From Aldehydirespirator sp965221215 (GTDB lineage Bacteria; Actinomycetota; Acidimicrobiia; Acidimicrobiales; Aldehydirespiratoraceae), in contig OZ244872.1 in assembly GCA_965221215.1 (NCBI GenBank), forward strand, positions 2,232,001 through 2,296,000: a stretch of DNA of 64,000 nucleotides, read 5' to 3'. A program made the position numbers and the translations under genes. The notes below the pieces were generated by a model. It did not search any database. It was not told where the DNA came from and was given only the letters and a program-made list of their open reading frames with translations. This document shows positions 42,260 through 50,198 of this stretch, piece by piece; the stretch's first letter is position 1; each line of letters starts with the position of its first letter.

Positions 42260-44198
42260 TCACGGCTCCGAGTTCGCAGACTCGTCGCCGGGATAGCGGT
42301 CACGGTTGACGATTTCCGCGGAAACCCGCAGTTCGACGGTCCAGTCTCGGTCGTAGGGGTCGGTCAAGTACGGGAACTCGACCCGCTCACCGGCCTTGAT
42401 GCGCCCGTGAAACGTGTTGCCCTGCGGATCCAGCCGCTGGAAGCCAGCGGGCTCATCTGCATAGACCGCAACGATGTGCTGCTGGCCGGTGCCGTCCAAG
42501 GCTGCGAACACACATCGTAGACTCACCTCAACTAGGTCGCCTTCAGGATGCTCGGGCGTGTAGTGGTCGCTGTAGCCGATCGAGGCTACTCCTTCGACAT
42601 ACGGCTTACCCTCGTTGGAGACTTCGAGCCCTTCACCGGGCTGGATCGACAGCGGCCTCGCGGGCGCGGGAGGAGGCCGTTCGCCACTGCCAGCGCCGCG
42701 CCACAGCATCCGAGCAAGTTGGTCCCAAACTGGAAGCCTCATCAAGGAGCCCGGCCGCGGCTTGGGTCTCAGCGCATTCCGGAAGTCCCGTACGCAAGAC
42801 TTGACTTGTTGAAGCAGTAGACGCGCCGTCTCCGCATCCTCTTCGGGGATGTCCCCCGACGAACTCGATGTCTGCCAGGCGTCATGGGCCTTGTTCTCGG
42901 TGCGCCTCAAGCGCTCGTTGATCGCTTCGTCGGCGACGAAGACACCCCTCACGTACGGTGCGCTCCGTGATCCAGCCTCGAGGTACTCCACGACCATGCG
43001 AGGATCGCGGATCAATGCGACGAGGCTGCGGTGGTCCACCTCGTCGGAATCGTCGGTGGTCTCAGGGAAGGACCATCCTGGATTCTCGGCTGTCAGCGCG
43101 AGAGTGCCGTACTGCTTGAAGTAGGTTCCTACTTTCGGTTTGAGCACCCTCTTGTACAGATCCTCTCGTGCATTGTCCTGTGGTGTCGTAGCCGCTTCGA
43201 ATGTTTGAATGAACGGCCTCAAATCGGGATTCCTCTTGGGACGCGGTCGCCCCCCCCCCGGACGCGGATTCATCAATCACCACGATCTCGAACTGCAGAG
43301 AGCCGTCCTCCAACGCCGGCCACCAGAACCGTTCCGCAGCGCGTCGCAGATCATCTGCATTGACCGTCGGATCAACGAGCATGAAGGTGGAGCCGTGGTC
43401 CGCTAGACGGCTCGGGTCACGCGTCGCGATCCCCAATTGCGAAGCGACACGGTCGGCGTCGCTGTCCTCGTAGGGGTGGTGCACCTCGTCAACCCGCCGT
43501 GCAAGCCAACGCGCTCCGTTGAGGCTCACGTCGCCGTGATCGTGGCTCCCCCAGTAGGTCATCCCAAGAAGACGCCGCGTGCAACCAGGGTCTTCCTCTG
43601 GCCGCTCTGCGAAACATGTGTAGGCCACAACCGTCCGGATTGCAGAGCTTCGTATCATGCCGGCCTTGCCATACCCGAAGGATCCGCCCCTGCCTTCTGT
43701 TGACGGCGTGATCCCAAGCGTGCACAGCGCCTTGAAGAGCTTGGACTTCTCGCCGCGCCACGGTCCGTGCATGCCCCCGGCTGCACGCTCGCTGATTTCG
43801 AGCATCCGCAGCGGTTCGCTGCCTTCAAGCGACATTAGGCAGTCGCGCTCATCCAAACCGAGCAGCCGTCGGTCACCCACCATCGCAAGTCGTCTCACAA
43901 GATCGCGAAGGCCCATGGCCGTGATGCACCTCTCGCGTTCTGCGCCAGTCAACTCGAACAGCCGAAACGCAACCTCGAAGGGAGGCGACTCTCCAATCTC
44001 CTCGCGGAACTCACGGGCCGCGTCCCAGGAGTTCTGAACCGCCTCCCGCACCAGAAGCGCCGACTCGTCCTGCAGAGACGCGGCACAAAACATGCCCGAC
44101 TCCTTGACGCGCTCGCCTCTGAACATCTTCGCGAAGTCAGCGCTTGCGGTAGTCCGGCCAGCTTGCAACTCCTCCCAATGCCATTCCGGCATCACCAC
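42260..44198 (-). pseudogene. GHKL-type ATPase, reading frame split at a G10 tract (possibly phase variable)
   Basis: GTG 44198 has AGGAGG eight bases upstream; ATG 44192 is in frame. The N-terminal half is a GHKL ATPase: E52/N56/D59 in REAVQNSWDAA, and a lid motif GRGGSFGYGKAGM. At 43259-43250 the coding strand has ten G. With ten, the frame ends at 43062; with nine, it runs on as GGGRPRPKRNPDLR into a second half ending at 42260, a product of about 645 residues. The C-terminal half has no recognised domain. I read the two frames as one gene, ON with nine G and OFF in this sequence. An assembly error in the tract is the main alternative. Confidence 0.75.
43250..43259. repeat. Mononucleotide tract (C10 on plus strand, G10 in the coding strand)
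   Basis: Ten consecutive C on the plus strand lie inside the GHKL ATPase gene. It is the longest homopolymer I noticed in the window. Loss of one base joins the two halves of the gene. Such tracts change length by slippage during replication. Confidence 0.9.
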
Positions 44199-44452
44199 CC
44201 CGTTCACCTCCTGGTCCCCTCTCTTCGCATGCATCGTTGCATCGGATCCCAGGCAATCGCCGGCTCGCGCACGGCTGACGACCCTACCGCATGCGATGCC
44301 GGCTGGCCGACGCACGACCTCCCGGCCGCGAGCAAGCTACCCGGTCCCCGCGACCGCTCATGCGCCTGAGAACCGACGGACAGAGTTGAGTGCGGCCCGA
44401 CGACTCTGCGTTCCCCGAGCGCCGATCCGTTGTTCGAGCCAAATGCAGGATG

Positions 44453-44484
44453 TACCTCATGGAGAGGTATGACATGGTTATACT
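44453..44484 (+). promoter_or_regulatory. Probable autoregulated promoter of the MazEF-like pair
   Basis: TACCTC-ATGGA-GAGGTA (44453-44469) is an inverted repeat with 6-bp arms. TATACT at 44479-44484 is a good -10, seven bases before GTG 44491, so the mRNA may be leaderless. An inverted repeat next to the -10 is where a MazE-type antitoxin would bind. The rest of the 290-bp gap to the ATPase start (44198) has no other feature that I can support. Confidence 0.5.
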
Positions 44485-44490
44485 CGCGGC

Positions 44491-44724
44491 GTGAAAGTTG
44501 CTGTCTCCATCCCCGACTCGGTGTTCAGGGCTGCTGACGAGCTGGCCGCCCGTCGTCAGTGCTCACGGTCCAGCCTCTACGCCCAAGCGTTGGAACGATT
44601 GCTGGCCGAGGCAGACAGTGGCGATGTGACCGCTCGCCTAGACGCCGTCTACGCCGAGGTGCAGTCCGAGCTTGATCCCGCCCTGCGAGACGCGCAGGCC
44701 GAGGCCTTGGCAGAACCTTGGTGA
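44491..44724 (+). CDS. Ribbon-helix-helix antitoxin of a MazEF-like pair
   Basis: GTG 44491 gives 77 residues. KVAVSIPDSVFRAADELAARRQCSRSSLYAQALERLLAE is a ribbon-helix-helix DNA-binding start, and the acidic C-terminus (LDAVYAEVQSELDPAL) would wrap the toxin. Its stop TGA overlaps the toxin GTG. Autoregulation through the upstream inverted repeat is likely. Confidence 0.85.
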   Translation: MKVAVSIPDSVFRAADELAARRQCSRSSLYAQALERLLAEADSGDVTARLDAVYAEVQSELDPALRDAQAEALAEPW

Positions 44725-45074
44725 TCCGTCGCGGCGACATCTGCTGGGCTGATCTTCGCGAGCCGACCGGGTCAGAGCCCGGCTACCGACGGCCCGTCGT
44801 GGTGGTGTCCAGCGATCACTTCAACCAGAGTCGAATCAGGACCGTGCTAGCCATCGCGATCACATCCAACCTTCGCCTCGCCGAGGCTCCAGGCAACATT
44901 GAGCTGACCACCGAAGAGTCGGGGCTCAACCGCGACTCGGTAGTCAACGTGTCGCAGATGGCGACTCTCGACAAGTCGGCGCTGTCAGACCGGGCCGGCG
45001 GACTCGGTCCCGCAACCATGCGCCGGGTGGAAGCTGGAATGGCCCTGGCCCTCGGCCTGCCCACCGCCGAGTGA
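44721..45074 (+). CDS. mazF: MazF/PemK-type mRNA interferase toxin
   Basis: GTG 44721 (TTG 44718 also in frame) gives 117 residues. IRRGDICWADLREPTGSEPGYRRPVVVVSSD is the defining MazF start; AIAITSNLRLAEAPGNI and VVNVSQMATLDKSAL are the next conserved blocks. It cleaves single-stranded RNA in known relatives. Its stop is 25 bp from the end of the convergent Rieske oxygenase gene, the right edge of the defence-like region. Confidence 0.9.
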   Translation: MIRRGDICWADLREPTGSEPGYRRPVVVVSSDHFNQSRIRTVLAIAITSNLRLAEAPGNIELTTEESGLNRDSVVNVSQMATLDKSALSDRAGGLGPATMRRVEAGMALALGLPTAE

Positions 45075-45099
45075 AGGTCGTGGGCGTGGTAGCGGGGGC

Positions 45100-46377
45100 T
45101 CAGGCTGGTGTTGTTGACCGCTGGGTCGGTAGGTCGGCGTAGGCGTACTCGGTGGCGAGGACTTCGTCGCCCGGTTTCACTACGTAGTTGCCGGCTTGCA
45201 GTTGCACTGGGGGCTGGTTGGGGTCGAAGCTGACTCCTGTGGGGTCGCCGCCGCTGGCTACTGCCTGCACTTGCTCTAGGAACTGGCGGCGCACCATCGA
45301 CACGCCCCGGTCGCTGGAGGCGAGCCGCTCGGTGGAGTGCCGCGTGATCGGACCCTGACCGACCTGGGTCTCGTAGTCGCCGGGGTAGCGCTGATGGCCC
45401 GCCTCGTCGAGGTCGAACCAGGTCTTGTCGTCGGCATACACCGGCAAGCCCTGGGCCGGGCGGTCCTTGGGCTTGCGCAGCATCGACACCACCCAGGTGT
45501 GGGTGTCGTCGATGGGGACGGCCCACGACATGTTGTTGGTCTTGCCCACCACGGTGAGCGTCGGCGTGGGGATCACCCTGATGGTGGGAACCCGGATCTC
45601 GGTCACCCGGTGCAGCATGTTGCCGTCGGGCAGGTCTCGGTCCTGGCTGGCGGTCACCCCCCAGTCGTGACGCTGCCAGTCGATGCGGGGCCAGATCTCC
45701 AGCCTCGGATCGAACTGGTGGCCGCTGATGGCGTTGTGAAGGATGAAGACGTGGTAGGGGTCCATGGCGTTCTCGTGGGTCTGGAACCAGTTGCAGGGCG
45801 CCACGGTGGGACCGCCGAAAGCGAAGTGGTCGATGATCACGATCTCCTCGTCGTCTCGCAGACCTTCGAAGATGTCGTAGCGGGGGAACACCGGCTGGCG
45901 GTCGGCCGGCCCCAGATAGGCGAAGACCAGCCCGTGGTACTCCCGCACCGGGTACCAGGGCTGGCGATACGAGGCCCGATTGCGTCCCCGGTCGGGCTCG
46001 CAGGGCTGATCGAGACAGGCGCCGTCCACCGCGAAGAGCCAGCCGTGGTAGGGGCAGCGGATCCCATCGTCGGTAACCCGTCCGTAGTAGAGGGTGGTGC
46101 CCCGGTGGCAGCATCGGGGCTCGACCAGGCCGGGGCGGCCCCGGCCGTCGCGAAACAGGATCAGGTCCTCCCCCAGGATCCGCACTTTGCGGGGCAGGGA
46201 GGCAGCGTCGGAGCTGCGGGCGACCGGATGCCAGTAGCGCCGCAGCAGCTCCCCCGCGGGCGTGCCGGCCGAGGTCTCCACCAGGTCGGGATTCCACTCG
46301 CCTCGGGGGCGTCCGTAGGCCCGGCCGTCGCCTGTTGGACCTGAGGTCTCAGCCCTCGTAGTTTGAGGCTCAGTCAT
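45100..46377 (-). CDS. Rieske non-haem iron aromatic ring-hydroxylating oxygenase, alpha subunit
   Basis: ATG 46377 gives 425 residues. The Rieske [2Fe-2S] motif is C89-x-H91...C108-x2-H111 (CCHRGTT...CPYHGW), and the mononuclear iron site is D206-x2-H209-x4-H214 (NAMDPYHVFILH). The N-terminal LLRRYWHPVARSSD and the single-subunit layout resemble phenoxybenzoate dioxygenase/vanillate demethylase-type enzymes. No ferredoxin or reductase gene is adjacent. Its start codon overlaps that of the divergent 2OG oxygenase. Confidence 0.9.
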   Translation of the reverse strand: MTEPQTTRAETSGPTGDGRAYGRPRGEWNPDLVETSAGTPAGELLRRYWHPVARSSDAASLPRKVRILGEDLILFRDGRGRPGLVEPRCCHRGTTLYYGRVTDDGIRCPYHGWLFAVDGACLDQPCEPDRGRNRASYRQPWYPVREYHGLVFAYLGPADRQPVFPRYDIFEGLRDDEEIVIIDHFAFGGPTVAPCNWFQTHENAMDPYHVFILHNAISGHQFDPRLEIWPRIDWQRHDWGVTASQDRDLPDGNMLHRVTEIRVPTIRVIPTPTLTVVGKTNNMSWAVPIDDTHTWVVSMLRKPKDRPAQGLPVYADDKTWFDLDEAGHQRYPGDYETQVGQGPITRHSTERLASSDRGVSMVRRQFLEQVQAVASGGDPTGVSFDPNQPPVQLQAGNYVVKPGDEVLATEYAYADLPTQRSTTPA

Positions 46378-47347
46378 GGACCGAGTGTCCCACACCCCCA
46401 CCCCCGGCGCTAAGGGCGGGCACAGGCCGGACCCTCTTGTCCCGCGGGCGATAGACATCTCGGCCCTGTCAGGCGACGGTGCCGGAGCGGCCGTCGCCGA
46501 GATCGAGGCGGCCTGCACCACTGACGGACTCTTCGCGGCCGTCGGCCACGGCATCGACGCGCAGCTCGACGCGGCCTTCGGGGCGGCTCGGGCGTTCTTC
46601 GCGCTCGGGCCCGAGATCAAGGACCGGGTGCCGAGGATCGACCGCTACGGCTACGTGCCCGACCGGATCGAGGCCCGCGACCCCTCCGACTCGGCCTACC
46701 TGGGACGCTCCAGCCTGGCCGCGGAGTATCTCGACATGGGTCTGGCCGACGAGGTCGACCTCGAGGCGGTGGAGGCGCTCGGGTGCGAGGGATTCGTGAG
46801 CGCGGTGCGGGCCTACCAGTGCGCCGCGCTGGCCACCGCCCACGGCGTGCTGGAGGCCCTGGCTGCCACCCTGGGGGTTCCGGGCTTCTTCGCGGCCCGC
46901 ATGTCGCAGCCCCAGTGCCGGCTGCGGTTCCTCCACTATCCGGCGACCGAGCGCCTCGACGACGGCTCGGCGCCGGTGTTCAGCACACCCCACACCGATT
47001 ACGGGGCGATCACCCTGCTGGCGGTGGACGGGCTGTCGGGCCTCGAAGTGCTGCGGAACGGCACCTGGAGGCCGGTCTGCGCGCCGGCGGGCAGCGTGAT
47101 CGTGCAGCTCGGCGACATGCTGGCCCGCTGGACCAACGACCGCTATCGCTCAACCCCGCATCGGGTGGTGGGCTCGTCGGGACGCGACCGGTTCTCGATC
47201 CCGTTCTTCGTAAACCCGGACCCCCACACCGTGGTGTCCACCATCGGCAGCTGCGTCACACCCGAGCGCCCCGAGCGCTATGAGCCGGTGACCGCGGGCG
47301 AGTTCCTGGTTTCGCGCATCGACAGCCCCACCGAGCCCTACATCTGA
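46376..47347 (+). CDS. Isopenicillin-N-synthase-like Fe(II)/2-oxoglutarate dioxygenase
   Basis: ATG 46376 gives 323 residues; GTG 46388 would also fit. The C-terminal 2OG-Fe(II) domain has H206-x-D208 (STPHTDYGAITLL), H262 (YRSTPHRV) and the 2-oxoglutarate-binding R272-x-S (DRFSIPFF). The N-terminal DIN-like start (AIDISALSGDG) fits the DIOX_N domain. It oxidises a small metabolite in the cytosol. It may share the promoter region with the Rieske oxygenase. Confidence 0.87.
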   Translation: MDRVSHTPTPGAKGGHRPDPLVPRAIDISALSGDGAGAAVAEIEAACTTDGLFAAVGHGIDAQLDAAFGAARAFFALGPEIKDRVPRIDRYGYVPDRIEARDPSDSAYLGRSSLAAEYLDMGLADEVDLEAVEALGCEGFVSAVRAYQCAALATAHGVLEALAATLGVPGFFAARMSQPQCRLRFLHYPATERLDDGSAPVFSTPHTDYGAITLLAVDGLSGLEVLRNGTWRPVCAPAGSVIVQLGDMLARWTNDRYRSTPHRVVGSSGRDRFSIPFFVNPDPHTVVSTIGSCVTPERPERYEPVTAGEFLVSRIDSPTEPYI

Positions 47348-47421
47348 ACCAGAACCCGGCGAGGGCCGGCGCACTGGGCACCGACCCCCGCGGGTCTAGT
47401 TCCAAACGATGCGGCTCAGAT

Positions 47422-47573
47422 TAGAAGCCGATCGCGGATAGGTGAGAGTCTCTCGCGTCGCAACGGGGTATCTCCCGCTCTTGTTCGCTGCGCTCACGGG
47501 CCGCTCGGGCCACGGCCTCGCCCGTATGGGCCGGATTCGCTCGCCTATCCGCTCGGCCTCTTAGAAGCCGATG
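47422..47573 (+). repeat. Dispersed intergenic repeat copy D flanked by 12-bp direct repeats
   Basis: The core (about 47452-47561) contains TCTCCCGCTCTTGTTCGCTG, GGGCCGCTCGGGCCACGGCC and ends CCGCTCGGCCTCT. TTAGAAGCCGAT is repeated at 47422-47433 and 47562-47573. The right copy is the 3' end (Ile-Gly-Phe-stop) of the binding-protein gene. The 140-bp spacing equals that of copy C. It separates the 2OG oxygenase from the ABC operon end. Confidence 0.8.
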
Positions 47574-49996
47574 CTGTTGTCGATGAACTCGTTGGTGAAC
47601 AGGTCTGTCACCGCGAGCCCGTCGGGCACGTCGGAGGCCAGATTGGTGGCCAAGATGGCGTCCATCACGCCCTGGATCCGGGCGGCGTCCATGTTGCCCA
47701 CCGTGGAGTCCGGCCCGTTGCCGATCAACCCGTAGTCGCGCTGGGCCTGCACCGAGAACTCCGCCAGACCCGGCGAATAGGTCCAGAAGCTCCCATACTG
47801 CTCGACCGCGTCCACGATGATCGCGTTGGCGCGGCCCGGCGAAGCGTCATAGGACACCACCGCCTGCTGAATGATCGGAACCAGACGCTCCAGACACGGC
47901 CTCATCGACTCCATGTCCCGTGGCCGCACACCAATGGTCTGCGAATAGATCTGGAACCCCGAGTCGTGCAACAACTCGAACGCCACCGGCTTGCCCCAGT
48001 CGGTGTGAGTGTTCAAATACTGATACGGCTCAGCCGAAGCGAACCCCTGCTGCGCGATCGCGCCGCCCTCGGACACGAACCGCGCCGGGCTGCCGTCATA
48101 GGACGGATCCACCTGATCCTCAGACCAGATCCCCTGCGCCACGAACACCAGCGGGAACACCCCGCCGCCGAACACGTTCACCGTCACACCCTCAGCACCA
48201 AGATCCGCGATGGTGTTCACATTCGGATAGGTCTCCGGATCCCACATGATCATCTGCGGGTTCTGCTCCAGAGGAGCCACAACCGACACCAAAGGAGCAT
48301 CCGCCCACTGAAGGATCTGCGCATCAGTGGACGCATAACCCAAATGGATCGAATCGTCGGTGTACATGTAGCTCGACACCGGAGCAAAACCGATCGCCGG
48401 GCCGCCAGTGCGAACCTGGAAGTCGATCCCCAGATCGGTGCCATCAAGCACCATCGAACCCGTAACCGTCTGATTCTCAGTATCCACCGTGTAATCATCA
48501 CCGATCAAATGGTACATCGCACCATGCTCAGCCTCAGGGAACCAATCCGTCTGAACCACCAACATCGACGGACACACATCGGCCAAACCGGCGGCAACTG
48601 CCTCGGCCAGCGGCAGACCCTCAGAGGCCACGCCGGCCGTACCGGGCGCGTACGAGAACACCACGTTGCCCATGCTGGTCTCGGCGTTCTCCTCGCCGCC
48701 GATGTTCTGCACGACGGTGATGCGGGCCGATCCGCAGTCGCCGAACGCGTCGCAATTGATGGTGCCGATCAGGCCTTGGAAGCCCTGCACGCGGTTGAGG
48801 TGGTCTCGGATGCCCTGGCGGTCGATCATCAGGTTGCCGTCCTCGATCCACGAGGCGGCCGCGATGGCGTCGAGCAGCAGGGTGGTGGCGTCGTAGCCGT
48901 GTGCCCAGAACGGCGCCGCGGGCTTCTCGCCGTAGCGGCTCTCGTACTCGTTGAGGAAGTCGACCGCGCTCTTGCCGGTGCTCTCGTTGACGTTCTCGCC
49001 GAAGCGCTGGTCCGGACCCGAGAAATAGATGCCCCGGGTCTGGGGCAGGGCCAGATAGTTGGTGTTCAACAGGCCGTCGGCGGCTACTAGCACCGTGTCC
49101 TCCAGACCCGACACGCCCGGTGCCTGGTCGGCGATGAAGTCGCCGGCGGGCTGGAAGATCGGGAAGAACAGCGCGCCAGGGCTGCCCGCGGCGATCTCGG
49201 TTAGCACCGGCACCATGTCGGTGTCGTCTTTGTTGACGGCCGAGAATCCGGTGACGGTGCCGCCCTCGGCCTCGAAGGCGTCGGCGAAGGCCTGGGCCAG
49301 GCCCTGGGTGTAGGGATCGCCGTCGTGGATGGCGGCCGCGTCGCTGATTCCGAGCTCGCTGAACACGAACTTGGCCATGGCCGCGCCCTGGTACAGGTCG
49401 TTGTGGGCGGTGCGGTAGTAGCCGACGCTGTAGTTGGGTCCGGCGTTGCCGGCCAGGTCCGACGTCAGCGCGGGCGAGGTGTTGCCTCCGGAGATCAGCA
49501 CCATGCCGGCGTCGGTGATGAGCGGAGCGGCCGCCACCGCCGCGCCGGAGCACGATGTGCCGACCACGCCGACCACGTCCTCGTCGGCCACGATCTGCTG
49601 GGCCGCGGCCTGGCCGCCGTCGTTGGAGCACAGGTCGTCGAGGCTCGTGCCCAGGTCCACGTCGAAGCCGTGAATGGGGCCGTAGTCGTCGACCGCGATC
49701 TGCGTGGCCCGGTCGATGGGCAGGCCGAAGAAGGCCACGTCGCCGGTTATGGCCTCCAGCGAGCGGATCTGGATGGCGTCGCCGGCCTCGACCGTCACCA
49801 CGCCCAGCGACCCGTCGCCGAGGTGCTCCATCATCTCGTCGGCCGGCGCGTCGGCCGGCGCCTCCTCAGCCGGGGCCTCAGCGGCAGGCGCAGACACCTC
49901 GTCGGCGGCCTCATCGTCGTCGCCGCAGGCGGCGACCACCAAGCCGAAGGCCAGCACCACCGCCAGCAGACGAACCAACAAATTCTTGTGTCTCAT
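47561..49996 (-). CDS. Chimeric substrate-binding lipoprotein: LivJ-type domain fused to an NMT1/SsuA-type domain
   Basis: ATG 49996 gives 811 residues. The signal ends at a lipobox, VVAAC (Cys24), followed by an acidic linker. Residues about 60-460 form a type I periplasmic binding fold (GVVTVEAGDAIQIRSLEAIT, GVVGTSCSGAAVAAAPLI, YYRTAHNDLYQG). From about 475 (VCPSMLVVQTDWFPEAEHG) to the end is an NMT1/ThiY-like type II binding domain almost identical to the two domains of the next gene upstream. The join is immediate (GLPLAEAVAAGLADVCPSM). It ends the ABC operon, after a hairpin. Confidence 0.85.
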   Translation of the reverse strand: MRHKNLLVRLLAVVLAFGLVVAACGDDDEAADEVSAPAAEAPAEEAPADAPADEMMEHLGDGSLGVVTVEAGDAIQIRSLEAITGDVAFFGLPIDRATQIAVDDYGPIHGFDVDLGTSLDDLCSNDGGQAAAQQIVADEDVVGVVGTSCSGAAVAAAPLITDAGMVLISGGNTSPALTSDLAGNAGPNYSVGYYRTAHNDLYQGAAMAKFVFSELGISDAAAIHDGDPYTQGLAQAFADAFEAEGGTVTGFSAVNKDDTDMVPVLTEIAAGSPGALFFPIFQPAGDFIADQAPGVSGLEDTVLVAADGLLNTNYLALPQTRGIYFSGPDQRFGENVNESTGKSAVDFLNEYESRYGEKPAAPFWAHGYDATTLLLDAIAAASWIEDGNLMIDRQGIRDHLNRVQGFQGLIGTINCDAFGDCGSARITVVQNIGGEENAETSMGNVVFSYAPGTAGVASEGLPLAEAVAAGLADVCPSMLVVQTDWFPEAEHGAMYHLIGDDYTVDTENQTVTGSMVLDGTDLGIDFQVRTGGPAIGFAPVSSYMYTDDSIHLGYASTDAQILQWADAPLVSVVAPLEQNPQMIMWDPETYPNVNTIADLGAEGVTVNVFGGGVFPLVFVAQGIWSEDQVDPSYDGSPARFVSEGGAIAQQGFASAEPYQYLNTHTDWGKPVAFELLHDSGFQIYSQTIGVRPRDMESMRPCLERLVPIIQQAVVSYDASPGRANAIIVDAVEQYGSFWTYSPGLAEFSVQAQRDYGLIGNGPDSTVGNMDAARIQGVMDAILATNLASDVPDGLAVTDLFTNEFIDNSIGF
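47566..48580 (-). repeat. 1-kb NMT1-domain repeat, copy 1
   Basis: This is about 1015 bp almost identical to copies at 50204-51218 and 51252-52267. It encodes from VCPSMLVVQTDW to ..EFIDNSIGF. Copies 1 and 3 differ by very few bases; copy 2 shows a handful more, mostly silent, for example Asn versus Asp in NLASDVPDG. Confidence 0.9.
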
Positions 49997-50149
49997 TTTT
50001 CCCCCATGGGACTGCCGACCGAGGTCGTGACGGGTGATGTGACGAAGCGCACGCACAGTTCCAGGCTGGCGCGGTTTGGCTGACCTCTGAACTGCCCGGC
50101 GCTCAAGGCCGGACCCTACCGCCACGACACCAGTGCGTGCCACTAGACG

Positions 50150-50186
50150 CGCTGAGGGGGCCGGCGAACCGGCCCCCTCTTCAGCG
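50150..50186 (-). terminator. Strong GC-rich hairpin between the two binding-protein genes
   Basis: GAGGGGGCCGG-CGAA-CCGGCCCCCTC is an 11-bp perfect stem, extended by CGCTGA/TCAGCG with one unpaired base. It lies 13 bp after the stop of the two-domain binding protein and before the chimera start. It has no T run. Between genes of one operon it may act as a partial terminator or protect the 3' end of the upstream mRNA. Confidence 0.6.
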
Positions 50187-50198
50187 TTGAGTCAGCGG

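Larger units (their letters stand above)
39817..42263 (-). pseudogene. Hypothetical gene of the defence-like operon, interrupted by an IS256-type element
   Basis: The 5' part runs from GTG 42263 (overlapping the ATPase stop as GTGA) to the element at 41426. The 3' part runs from 39981 to TAG 39817-39819. Removing the element and one copy of the 9-bp target repeat restores one frame of 330 codons, with ...SLVGRIVEFLADRAKPRR across the join and a C-terminal ...SAAHKSMAPSE. I recognise no family. It has a conserved-looking N-terminal beta-rich half and a helical C-terminus. In this genome the truncated product would end in IS-encoded SSPV. Confidence 0.8.

Noticed and set aside
42260..43276. The second half of the ATPase as a separate gene starting at ATG 43276
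   Set aside because: That ATG lies inside the upstream coding frame with no ribosome site, and one base fewer in the G tract joins the frames; a single split gene is simpler.
49997..50143. An extended N-terminus of the chimeric binding protein from 50143
   Set aside because: The extension crosses the intergenic region and would destroy the signal peptide; ATG 49996 starts a normal lipoprotein signal.
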